This document shows positions 1-8,089 of a DNA stretch of 17,409 nt, in pieces (position 1 is the first letter of the stretch; every line of letters begins with the position of its first letter). A program made the position numbers and the translations under genes. Source of the stretch: Heterostelium multicystogenum (Eukaryota; Evosea; Eumycetozoa; Acytosteliales; Acytosteliaceae); NCBI GenBank assembly GCA_003667245.1, contig RCNN01000525.1, forward strand, positions 1-17,409. Reading direction: 5' to 3'. The notes under the pieces were generated by a model. That model was not told the origin of the DNA and searched no databases. It was given only the letters and a program-made list of their open reading frames with translations.

Positions 1-2
1 AG

Positions 3-143
3 CCCCTGCGGCTGGACGTCGCTATCACGCCGCCCACCAGCGGCCTGGTCAGCGTGTTGCAAACCGTGGACAACCGCTTGCTGCTGGAAATCATTGAACG
101 GTACTTGTCGATGGCGCCTCTCAAATCATCGGCGAACTACTGA
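3..143 (+). CDS. C-terminal fragment of an unidentified protein (5' end off window)
   Basis: An open frame enters from the left edge and ends at TGA 141-143, giving about 46 residues that begin PLRLDVAITPP and end LKSSANY. The segment is too short and lacks a diagnostic motif, so I do not assign a family. It could be the tail of a transcriptional regulator or an enzyme. It converges with treS: once the treS frame is followed to its restored stop at 121-123, the two genes overlap by about 23 bp. Confidence 0.45.
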   Translation, partial: PLRLDVAITPPTSGLVSVLQTVDNRLLLEIIERYLSMAPLKSSANY

Positions 144-2191
144 CTACCCGCAGCGCCAAGCCTTCATACGCATCCCAGCGTGATGGTGAAATCACCCTCG
201 GGTGTCAGATCGCCCTCCACCCGCTCATTGATGATGTCCACCACCGGCCCGGGCGCAATATCGGGCAGGTGCAGGGTTTCAGTAATCGGCGTCGAGCCGA
301 AGTTCAGCGCCGTGATCTGGGTACCTTTGCCCGCCGGCAGCTCGTGCACCATGATCAACAGCCCCGGGTGCTGCACATCCGGCACCAGGATCTGGCGGCT
401 GGCGGCGATGTCGTAGGCTCGGCGCACCGCGAGGATTCTTTGCAGTTGCGAGGCAAACGAATCCGGGTCGGCCAACTGGCTGATCAGGCTGCCATACAAG
501 GTTTTCGGGCGTGGCATCTGCCCGGCGGATTGCTCCGCATCCGGATTCAGGTCCACCAGGTCATAGGCGCCGCGATGGATCCAGCGTGTGTCGCCATCCA
601 GCATCAAGTGGGCCACCTCCTGCGCCGGCAACGGCAATGCGCCCACCAGGTCCCAGCCGGACAGTGCAAAACACCCCCGGTTGCATCGCGTTGTACATCA
701 CCAGCAGCAGGTGAATCTGGCGGAATCTGCTGGATATCCGCCGGGGTAATCGCCTCAAGGTCGCGAATGCCCAGCGCCGCCGTGATGATGCTGGCGGTGG
801 TGCAGGACACGCCGTTGGTCACGAACTTCAGGTTATACGGTGCGTGTTCGCCAGCCAGGCGTTCGTACATCTGCTCACGGATATGCTCGCGCAGGATGCC
901 GCCGGGAAAGGTCTGCCCCTGATAGAGGTAGGTGTCATGGGCGTGCAACGTCCAGAAGTGCACCAGTTCCAGGGTCAGCTCGTCATGGTTCTGCAAGGCG
1001 TGGATCAGCGAGCCGGGGTCGATGCCCAGGGTGTGCATCTCCCGCAGCATCAGGCGCAGGAATTCGGTGTCGCCCATCAATAACGCGTGCTGGTAAGCCG
1101 GGCGCGTGATGAAGTCGTAGGACAGGTCGGCGCCGCCGTGGGACATGGCGGCGATGTCGTCCACCGTCAGGTTCAGTTCCTGGAAGCTGAAACCGCCCGC
1201 CTTGCGAATCGCGCCGCCCAGGATCTGGTTGCCGGTGATGGACAGCGGATGGCTTTCAGACCAGGCGTTACCTTCCAGTTTTCGTTCCACACCGAGGAAA
1301 CCGTTGGCATCCAGGCGCAGGATTTTCGCCCCCATCACGTCGATGGCGTGCAGGGCGTCGCCGATGATCATCTGCTGCGCGGCGAAGGTCGGGTCCAGCC
1401 AGTTCAGCGACGGCTGCCCTTCCTTGAAGTAATGCAGGTACACCCAGCGGCGGGGCTTGCCGTCCACGCCGATGACCCACATCGGTCGCGCTCCAGTCGG
1501 TTTCCTTGACCCCGGGTTCGAAGAAGATCACCCGTTGCAACTGGCCGACGATGTAGTGCTTGTCCCTGAGCACGTCGACCTGCTGCGGGCTGAGGTTCTG
1601 CGCATCGCGGCCCTCGCTGATGTCGGGCAGCAGCGGCCAGTCTTCTTCGCGGATCTCCACCATGTGGTAGAGCCCGGGATAGTCTTCGTAGGCCATCTCG
1701 GCCAGGCGGAAGTCCGCGCCCTTGCCGGTGTGGGACGGGATCACATCGTCGATGATCACTGCGTTGTGCGCGGCGGCCATGCGGGCCAGCGCCTGAAGCT
1801 GGGCTTCGGTGCCCAGTTGCGGGTCGATGTCGAAGCTGATGCGGTCAAAATTGCCGTCGATGGTGGGGGTGTGCTCGGTGCCGGAAAGACCGCCCGAGCG
1901 TTTCAATGGACCGTTGTGAATGCCCTGGATGCCGATTTTTGACAGCGCGTGCCACAAGGTTTCATCGCCCAGGGCCTCCAGTACGCTGCCGTTCTCGCGG
2001 GTGACGATGGACGCCGGATAGGCCGTGAACCACACCGATGCCAGGGCTGAAGCATCACGGGGCCGGGTATGGGCATATGGCTGTTGCCACAACCGGCCTT
2101 GCCCCGAATAAAGCCTGGCGCGTTGCTTGGCGGCATGCAGCATCGATTGTTCCACCAGCCAGGCCACATGTTTCTTATCGGCGTCCGTCAT
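121..2191 (-). CDS. treS: GH13 trehalose synthase / maltose alpha-D-glucosyltransferase (frameshifted as read)
   Basis: Interconverts maltose and trehalose intramolecularly in the cytoplasm. The protein reads closely like the stand-alone Pseudomonas stutzeri-type TreS. GH13 signatures are visible in order: region [10 protein letters not shown] (about residue 148), region [11 protein letters not shown] with nucleophile Asp near 294, region III FQELNL with acid/base Glu near 338, and region IV QNHDEL with Asp near 403. There is no maltokinase domain. The start ATG at 2191 has a weak AGGTGA upstream. Four single-base insertions break the frame, at runs near 1476-1478, 722-725, 668-671 and 172-174. 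Removing them gives 688 residues, the usual family length, ending at 121 rather than at the premature stop at 164. It lies 121 nt downstream of the SDR gene on the same strand and may share its promoter. The family call is firm; the physiological link to arabinose use is not. Confidence 0.9.
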
Positions 2192-2312
2192 AAATCAATC
2201 ACCTGCACCCATGAAGTAGTCGGTTGCGGTGGCTGCATATGAACCACCGTTCGTTACTGTATGAGGCCCCGGGCGGCGATTCGTTGCATCCGGGATGGCG
2301 ACCCTTCCCCGC

Positions 2313-3095
2313 CTAGACCCAGCCGCCGTCCACAATGAAGTTCTGTGCGGTACACATCGCCGATACATCAGAGGCCAGGAACAGCGCCATATTGGCGATA
2401 TGTTCCGGCTCCACACTGCCCGGCAGGCACTGGCTGCGGGCGATCAACTCCCGGGCCGCGTCATCCACCCACATCGCCAGTTGTTTCTCGGTCATCACCC
2501 AGCCCGGCACCAGCGTATTGACCCTGATACGGCTGGGCCCAAGCTCCCGCGCCAGGGCCCGGGTCATGCCGTGGGCGGCGGCTTTGCTGGCGGCATATAC
2601 CGGGTAGCCGCTGGAAGCCATCATCCAGCCGATGGAACCCAGGTTGATGATCGACCCGCCGCCTGCGGCCTTCATCATCGGCACCACGGCCCGGGCCGCG
2701 AAAAACCCGTGCTTCAGGTTGACCGAAATCAGTTGGTCGAACCGCTCCGAGTCGATTTCATCCAGGGTGTGCCGAACGTCGTTGGCGGCATTGTTCACCA
2801 GCACGTCGATCGGTCCAAGGCTCTGCGCCAGGCACGCTATCGCGGCCTTGTACGCGATCTCGTCGGTGATATCGCAATGGGCGAATTCGACGGCATGGCC
2901 CTCGGCCGACAATATCGCCGCCAATCGGTCGCCCTGCCCTTGCGCCCGGTCCACGAAGGCTACCTTGGCCCCCTGGCGTGCGAAGGCACGCACCATGGCC
3001 TCGCCTATCCCGGAAGCACCGCCGGAGATCAGCACGGTTTTATCCCGCAGGTCCGGGTACATCGCCTGCGCGCCGGGCTGTTTTTCAGTGTTCAT
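2313..3095 (-). CDS. SDR family NAD(P)-dependent sugar 1-dehydrogenase (probable L-arabinose/D-galactose 1-dehydrogenase)
   Basis: Intact 260-residue short-chain dehydrogenase. It has the Rossmann glycine motif SGGASGIG (24-31), NNAA (101-104), active-site Ser near 154 and the catalytic YAASK (Tyr167, Lys171), and it ends in a VDGGWV tail typical of classical SDRs. The proposed reaction is oxidation of the pyranose form of L-arabinose (or D-galactose) to the lactone, the first step of the non-phosphorylating pathway. The substrate is inferred from the neighbouring lactonase, dehydratase and arabinose-binding protein, because SDR sequence alone does not fix it. I chose the start at 3095 because GGAG lies about 10 nt upstream; an internal Met12 has no such site. 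It is transcribed divergently from the mutarotase gene behind the promoter at 3176-3204. It is one of only three genes here with no frameshift. Confidence 0.85.
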   Translation of the reverse strand: MNTEKQPGAQAMYPDLRDKTVLISGGASGIGEAMVRAFARQGAKVAFVDRAQGQGDRLAAILSAEGHAVEFAHCDITDEIAYKAAIACLAQSLGPIDVLVNNAANDVRHTLDEIDSERFDQLISVNLKHGFFAARAVVPMMKAAGGGSIINLGSIGWMMASSGYPVYAASKAAAHGMTRALARELGPSRIRVNTLVPGWVMTEKQLAMWVDDAARELIARSQCLPGSVEPEHIANMALFLASDVSAMCTAQNFIVDGGWV

Positions 3096-3175
3096 GGGGC
3101 AGTCACTCCGCTGTATTTAGTCTTATTTTATATTGCATGTTTTGCGATATTGGCTATAAATCAGCCCTGCAGCCG

Positions 3176-3204
3176 AATAAATAGTAGAACTATTTAATCA
3201 ACAA
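3176..3204 (-). promoter_or_regulatory. Putative sigma70 promoter of the SDR(-treS) unit
   Basis: Reading the minus strand, TTGTTG (3204-3199) is followed by a 17-nt spacer and TTTATT (3181-3176). The spacer and -35 are nearly identical to those in front of the MFS operon (10515-10543), which supports function although the -10 is poor. Transcription would start about 75 nt before the SDR ATG. It contains the operator-like dyad at 3181-3193. Confidence 0.45.
3181..3193. promoter_or_regulatory. Putative FCD-GntR operator (dyad ATAGTAGAACTAT)
   Basis: The site is a 5-bp dyad, ATAGT/ACTAT, with a 3-nt centre, and it fits the FadR/FCD-class pattern TnGTnnnACnA. With its flank (3182-3205) it matches 22 of 24 positions of the element at 10521-10544. 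It sits in the promoter spacer facing the SDR gene and about 30 nt upstream of the mutarotase ATG, so binding there could repress both. The regulator encoded at 12412-13132 is the natural candidate; this is inference. Confidence 0.5.
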
Positions 3205-3223
3205 CAATAAAGGTAGCTCAGTC

Positions 3224-4373
3224 ATGCGGCAATCCCGATTCCTGCTTACCGGCCTTGGCCTCTCCCTGGCGGTGGCCAGCCTGGGCGCTCAGGCGGCTGG
3301 CTTGTCCAGCGAACACAAAACCCTTCGGCAAAACCAATGACGGCACCGCCGTCGAGCAGTATGTATTGCGTAACAGCCATGGCGTACAAGCCACGGTCAT
3401 CACCTATGGCGCGGTCTTGCAGTCGCTGAAAGTACCCGACAAACACGGCCAGTTCGCCGACGTGGTGCTGGGGTTCGATGACGTCCAGGGCTACCAGGCC
3501 GGTACCCGCGTTCTTCGGCGCGACCATCGGCCGTTTTGGCAACCGCCTGGACAAGGGCAGCTTTGAACTGGACGGCAAACGCTATCAAGTGCCCCTCAAC
3601 GACGGGCCGAACTCGCTGCACGGCGGCCCGCAAGGTTTCGACAAGCATGTGTGGAAAGCCCAGCCGGTCAAGCAGGACGATTCGGTGGGCGTGACCCTGA
3701 GCTACCTGTCCAAGGACGGCGAGATGGGTTTCCCCGGCAACCTGAAAGTCGATGTCACCTATAGCCTCAACGACAAGAACGAACTGCACATCGACTACAA
3801 GGCCACCACCGACAAACCCACGGTGCTCAACCTCACCAACCACAGTTACTTCAACCTCGCCGGCGCGGCAGCGGTGATGTGCTCAAGCAGGTCGCCACCC
3901 TGCATGCCAGCCATTACACCCCGGTCAACAGCACCCTGATTCCCACCGGCGAACTGGCCCCGGTCGCCGGCACGCCGATGGACTTTCTCAAGCCCACTGC
4001 CATCGGCCAGCACATCAAGGACGATCATCCCCAGCTGAAATTCGCCGAACCTAAACAAGGTGGCTTTGACTTCAACTGGGTGCTGGATGCCAAGGGTGAT
4101 ATCGGCAAACTGGCCGCCGACGTTCGTGACCCGCAGTCCGGTCGCCGCTTGCAACTGTATACCAGCGAGCCTGGCGTGCAGTTCTATACCGGCAACTTCC
4201 TCGACGGGACGATCAAGGGCAAGGGTGGCAAGCCTTACGCCCACTGGAGTGCGTTCACCCTGGAAACCCAGCATTTTCCCGACGGCCCCAACCAGCCGAG
4301 CTTCCCCTCTACCCGTCTCGATCCTGGTCAGACCTACACGCAGAATACCGTGCTGAAATTCTCTGCTGACTAA
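3224..4373 (+). CDS. galM: Exported aldose 1-epimerase (galactose mutarotase), frameshifted as read
   Basis: Interconverts alpha and beta anomers of aldoses. The first 25 or so residues form a Sec-type signal peptide (MRQSRFLLTGLGLSLAVAS, then an Ala-rich cleavage region), so the enzyme should act in the periplasm. Family motifs follow: VITYGAVLQSL, NRLDKGSFELDG, LNDGPNSLHGG (substrate-binding loop with His) and NLTNHSYFNLAG (catalytic-region His), with the PGVQFYTGNF block near the C-terminus. Three indels interrupt the frame: an extra base at 3317-3320, an extra C at 3505-3507 and a missing G near 3866. The corrected protein is 382 residues, normal for secreted GalM. The start ATG follows AAAGGTAG. 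It diverges from the SDR gene, and anomer supply fits a partner that uses one anomer. The stop at 4371-4373 abuts the REP doublet. Confidence 0.88.
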
Positions 4374-4375
4374 AC

Positions 4376-4488
4376 CTGTGGGAGCTGTCGAGCTTTGGCG
4401 AGGCTGCGATGACGTCGGCACTATCAATATCCAAGGTACCTGACCCACCGCTATCACAGCCTCCGCTGAAGCTCGACAGCTCCCACAG
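4376..4488. repeat. Pseudomonas REP doublet (REPIN-like inverted pair)
   Basis: ctgtgggagctgtcgagctt at 4376-4395 is repeated as its exact reverse complement at 4469-4488, and the inner flanks (GCGAGGCTGCGATGA versus the complement of the 4451-4466 arm) are also related. This is the layout of two Pseudomonas REP units facing each other across a 70-bp centre. It lies between the converging ends of galM and araF, the usual intergenic position, and may serve as a bidirectional terminator or mRNA stabiliser. Confidence 0.85.
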
Positions 4489-4528
4489 TACCGGCGTTAG
4501 CAGGGCTGCCGGGAAACGTCAGCGGCCA

Positions 4529-5534
4529 TCAGTTCCACAAACCGATCTTTTCCAGCTCCTGTTTGAAGTTCTCGCGGGTGATCAGCGTCACCTCATCCAT
4601 CGCCGTGTACTTCGGCGGCTCCTTACCCGTAGTGACCCACTCGAACATCATGCTCGCGGTGTTGTAGCCCTCGATGTGCGGGCTGGGCAGCATCGAGCCG
4701 AAGAAGCCGCTGTTGGCTTTCTTCAATTCGCCAATGGCATCGGTGCCGTTGATGCCGATGCCGATGACATTCGCCGCCGCAAACCCGGCGCTTTCGGTGG
4801 CGCGCACGCCGCCAAGCACGGTGTTGTCATTCATGCCGCCGATGATCAGGTTTTTCGCGCCGCCGGGCAGCTTGACCAGCGCCGAGTTGGTGGCGTCCAT
4901 GCTGCCGGGGACGTCGAGGGTCTTGAGGGCTGCGTACAGGATGTGGTCATCCGGAATACCCGCAGCCTTCAGGGATTTGACCGAGCCATCAGTGCGCTTT
5001 TTACCGGTATCGAGTTCGTTGTAGGTGTTGATCACCGCATAGGTGTCCTTCCAGTCCCAGCCACGTTTTTTCGCTTCAGTGGCCATGGCACTGCCCTGCT
5101 TCTCGCCCACTTCAAACGCGGCCATGCCCAGGTAAGGCACGTCTTCCATGAAGTTGCCCTTGGCGTCCACAAAACGGTCATCCACGGCGATCACTTTCAA
5201 GCCGTTGGCTTTGGCCTTGGCCATGATCGCCGGGCCGAGGGACACGTCCGGCGGGCAAATCACAAAAACCCTTGGCACCGTTGGCCGCCAGGCTGTCGAT
5301 GGCCGAGAGGGTTTTCTCGCCGTCGGGCACGGCGATCTTGATCACCTCGAAGCCCTTGTCCTTGCCGGCCTTTTCGGCGAAGGCCCATTCGGTCTGGAAC
5401 CAGGGCTCTTCCGCCTGCTTGACCAGAAAGCCGATCTTCACCGGCTCGGCCGCCAGCAACAGGCTGCTCAGGCCGACGGCGGACACCGCCACAGCGGCGC
5501 AGCACAGGGAACGGATACCACGACGACGATTCAT
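4529..5534 (-). CDS. araF: L-arabinose ABC transporter periplasmic-binding protein (frameshifted as read)
   Basis: Captures L-arabinose in the periplasm for an ABC importer. A signal peptide (MNRRRGIRSLCCAAVAVSAV, cleavage after LLLAA) is followed by a mature sequence very close to E. coli AraF: KIGFLVKQAEEPWFQTEWAF, AVPDGEKTLSAIDSLAANGA, VIAVDDRFVDAKG, NELDTGKKRT, IIGGMNDNTVLGGVRATE and GIGINGTDAI. One extra base in the A-run 5264-5268 breaks the frame at AKGF/VIC; removing it gives 334 residues. The start at 5534 has AAGGAGT upstream. It is the last gene of the operon, 48 nt after the lactonase. The expected partners araG (ATPase) and araH (permease) do not follow; a REP doublet and galM come next instead. 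Confidence 0.92.
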
Positions 5535-5582
5535 AGGGTGACTCCTTGTTGTTGTTTTTGAGTGCGTTAAACAGCCTGTTGG

Positions 5583-6458
5583 TTATCCTGCAAAGCGGTG
5601 GCAGGTTTTCCCCGGCACATCGACCTCAATGGCCAGCACCGCACCGTCCAGCGGGTGATCCAGCGGGCTGGCGGCACTGGTGATGTACAAGGTCTTGAGG
5701 TCGGGGCCTGCGAACACGCAACTGGTGGGACGGCTGACCGGCAATTCGATGACCCGGTCAACTTCACCGTCCGGCGTCAGCCGCAGCAGGCAGCTGCCGT
5801 CCCAGCGGGCGTTCCAGATATAGCCTTCGGCGTCCATGGCCGAGCCGTCCGGGCCACCCCGGGAGTGAGGCCCGAACCAGACTTGCGCAGGTGCGAGCTG
5901 GCCCTGTTCATTAATCGGATATTGATAGAGCGTGCCGTCCAGGCTGTCGCCGAAATGCACGTGGGTGGCGGCGTCGTTCCAGAGCAAGGTGTTGGGAATG
6001 CCCAAGCCTTGCAGCAACGGCGTGACCTGCCCGTCGGTATCGACCCGGAACAGGCCGCCGGAACGTCGCAGCACCGGCAAGTCTTCACCGTGCTCGCCGA
6101 TGTTGTTCTGCATGGTGCCCAGCCACAGCCGGCCCTGGGCGTCGCAGCGGGCTTCGTTGGCACGGTTGCCCGCTTGCGGATCGGCGACGCAAAGCAAGGT
6201 CAGGCGCGGATCGCTCGGCGTCGAATCGAGGTCGAGACGATACACGCCGCTGCTCAGGGTCACCAGTGCATCGCCGCTGGCGCACGGAATAAACGCCGAG
6301 ACCGGCTCAGGCAATTGCCAGGTGTGCAATTGCCCGCCCTGCAGGCGCAAGGCCTGCTGGCCGATGATGTCCACCCAATACAAGGCCTGGCCCGGTACAT
6401 CCCAGAACGGCCCTTCGCCCAGCCGAGCCCGGTGCGGTGTGACTGCGGTCCACGACAT
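5583..6458 (-). CDS. SMP-30/gluconolactonase family sugar lactonase (probable L-arabinolactonase)
   Basis: Hydrolyses the sugar lactone made by the SDR to the aldonate, here probably L-arabino-gamma-lactone to L-arabonate, in the cytoplasm. It is intact at 291 residues. The six-bladed propeller motifs are present: LGEGPFWD with metal ligand Glu15, NRANEARCDAQGRLWLGTM (substrate Arg/Asn near 99-101), GIPNTLLW with Asn156, and GGPDGSAMDAEG with Asp204. These match the divalent-metal ligands of SMP-30. There is no signal peptide. The start at 6458 has AGGAGG six nt upstream. It lies 39 nt after the KGSADH gene and 48 nt before araF, within one operon. The lactone specificity is inferred from context. 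Confidence 0.9.
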   Translation of the reverse strand: MSWTAVTPHRARLGEGPFWDVPGQALYWVDIIGQQALRLQGGQLHTWQLPEPVSAFIPCASGDALVTLSSGVYRLDLDSTPSDPRLTLLCVADPQAGNRANEARCDAQGRLWLGTMQNNIGEHGEDLPVLRRSGGLFRVDTDGQVTPLLQGLGIPNTLLWNDAATHVHFGDSLDGTLYQYPINEQGQLAPAQVWFGPHSRGGPDGSAMDAEGYIWNARWDGSCLLRLTPDGEVDRVIELPVSRPTSCVFAGPDLKTLYITSAASPLDHPLDGAVLAIEVDVPGKTCHRFAG

Positions 6459-6497
6459 GAAACCTCCTGCTTTCTTGTTGTTTTCAGGTGGTACCGG

Positions 6498-8078
6498 TTA
6501 CAGCGCGTCGCGCGACGGCTGCCCATCTACCAGACGCTGAATGCGCAACGGGTTGGCATTCTTCAGCGCGTCGGGGAGCAGGCTATCAGGGTAATTCTGA
6601 AAGCACACAGGTCGCAGGAAACGCTCGATCGCCAGGGTGCCCACGGAAGTGCCACGGGCATCCGACGTTGCCGGATACGGCCCGCCGTGGACCATCGCGT
6701 CACACACCTCGACGCCCGTGGGGTAGCCGTTGAGCAGGATGCGGCCAACCTTTTGCTCCAGCAGCGGCGTCAACTCGCCGAACTGGGTGAAATCCGCCGG
6801 CTCGCCGATGATCGTCGCGGTCAATTGGCCGTGCAGGCCGTGCAACGCCGCAGCGAGTTGGGCCTGGTCGGCGACTTCCACGAACACCGTGGTGGGGCCG
6901 AACACTTCCTCCTGCAACACTTCATCGCCGTTGATCAGCAGGCTGGCGTCCGCTTTGAACAGCTGTGGCTGCGCCTGATTGCCGGTTTGCGTCTGGCCCG
7001 CCAGGTGCTCGATGCGAGGATGGGCCAGCAGCGTGTGCAGGCCTTTGCCGTAGCTGTTCAAGGTGCCGGCATTGAGCATGGTTTGCGCGGGCTGGCCGCC
7101 GATCAGTTGGGCGACCTGTTGGGTGAAGCCTGTGAACGCTGGGGAGGCAATCCCGATCACCAGGCCCGGGTTCGTGCAGAACTGGCCGCACCCCTGCACC
7201 ACCGAGGCGACCAGGTCGCGGGCGATGGTGTCTGCCCGGGTTTGCAGGGCCTGGGGCAAGACGATCACCGGGTTGATGCTGGACATCTCGGCGAACACCG
7301 GGATCGGTTGCGGGCGTGCCGCCGCCATATCGCACAACGCCCGGCCGCCCTTGAGCGAGCCGGTGAAACCCACGGCCTGGATCGCTGGGTGCTTGACCAG
7401 CGCTTCCCCCACACCGCCGCCGAAGATCATGTTGAACACGCCGCCGGGCATACCTGTGCGCTCGGCCGCCCGCATGATCGCATCGGCGACCCGCTCGGCG
7501 GTGGCCATGTGGCCGCTGTGGGCCTTGAACACCACCGGGCAACCGGCCGCCAGCGCGGCGGCGGTGTCGCCACCGGCAGTGGAAAAGGCCAGGGGGAAAT
7601 TGCTCGCCCCAAACACCGCGACCGGCCCCAGGCCGATGCGGTATTGGCGCAGATCCGGGCGCGGCAAGGGCTGACGATCCGGCAGCGCCTGGTCGATCCG
7701 CGCCCCGTAGAAATCACCGCGCCGCAGTACCTTGGCGAACAACCGCATCTGGCCGCTGGTACGACCGCGCTCACCCTGGATACGCCCGGCGGGCAACGCC
7801 GTTTCGCGGCAGACCAGGGCGACAAAGTCATCGCCCAGGGCGTCCAGTTCATCGGCTATCGCCTCCAGGAACGACGCACGATGCTGCGCGCTCAGGCTGC
7901 GATAAGCCGGGTAAGCCTGAGCGGCGGCGTTGGCCGCGGCGTCGACCTCCTGCGCGGTGGCCTGGTAGAAATCAAAGGGCAATGCCTCGCCACTGGTGGC
8001 GTCGATGCTCTGCAGGGTGATGCTGCCGGCAGCGCTGCGCTGGCCGCCGATGTAGTTGTGGCCACAAATCCGGGTCAT
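6498..8078 (-). CDS. Alpha-ketoglutarate semialdehyde (2,5-dioxopentanoate) dehydrogenase
   Basis: Oxidises alpha-ketoglutarate semialdehyde to alpha-ketoglutarate with NAD(P)+, the last step of oxidative pentose degradation. It is an intact 526-residue aldehyde dehydrogenase of the long KGSADH type (RTSGQMRLFAKVLRRGDFYG, then LPRPDLRQYRIGLGPVAVFG). The oxyanion Asn160 in GASNFP, cofactor-binding Lys185 in FKAHSGH, general base Glu264 in FAEMSS and catalytic Cys301 in GCGQFCTNPG are all present. I chose the ATG at 8078, with AAGGAGAC upstream, over an in-frame start at 8093 that would overlap the preceding stop. The gap to the AraD1 gene is 11 nt, suggesting translational coupling. This enzyme indicates a pentose rather than hexose pathway, because it leads straight to the TCA cycle. 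Confidence 0.92.
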   Translation of the reverse strand: MTRICGHNYIGGQRSAAGSITLQSIDATSGEALPFDFYQATAQEVDAAANAAAQAYPAYRSLSAQHRASFLEAIADELDALGDDFVALVCRETALPAGRIQGERGRTSGQMRLFAKVLRRGDFYGARIDQALPDRQPLPRPDLRQYRIGLGPVAVFGASNFPLAFSTAGGDTAAALAAGCPVVFKAHSGHMATAERVADAIMRAAERTGMPGGVFNMIFGGGVGEALVKHPAIQAVGFTGSLKGGRALCDMAAARPQPIPVFAEMSSINPVIVLPQALQTRADTIARDLVASVVQGCGQFCTNPGLVIGIASPAFTGFTQQVAQLIGGQPAQTMLNAGTLNSYGKGLHTLLAHPRIEHLAGQTQTGNQAQPQLFKADASLLINGDEVLQEEVFGPTTVFVEVADQAQLAAALHGLHGQLTATIIGEPADFTQFGELTPLLEQKVGRILLNGYPTGVEVCDAMVHGGPYPATSDARGTSVGTLAIERFLRPVCFQNYPDSLLPDALKNANPLRIQRLVDGQPSRDAL

Positions 8079-8089
8079 GCCTGTCTCCT

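Noticed and set aside
1476..1478. Programmed ribosomal frameshifting in treS and other genes
   Set aside because: The sites are not slippery heptamers with stimulators, occur many times per gene, and affect unrelated families that are normally single-frame.
2295..3197. 300-residue plus-strand frame opposite the SDR gene
   Set aside because: Antisense shadow of an intact, motif-rich SDR; no recognisable domain.
4376..4488. Insertion sequence or CRISPR repeat
   Set aside because: Only two inverted copies of a short GTGGGAGC-type unit with no transposase, target duplication or regular spacers; this is a REP pair.
4409..5341. 310-residue plus-strand frame opposite araF
   Set aside because: Shadow of araF; low-complexity His/Arg/Gly composition with no motif, and it begins inside the REP doublet.
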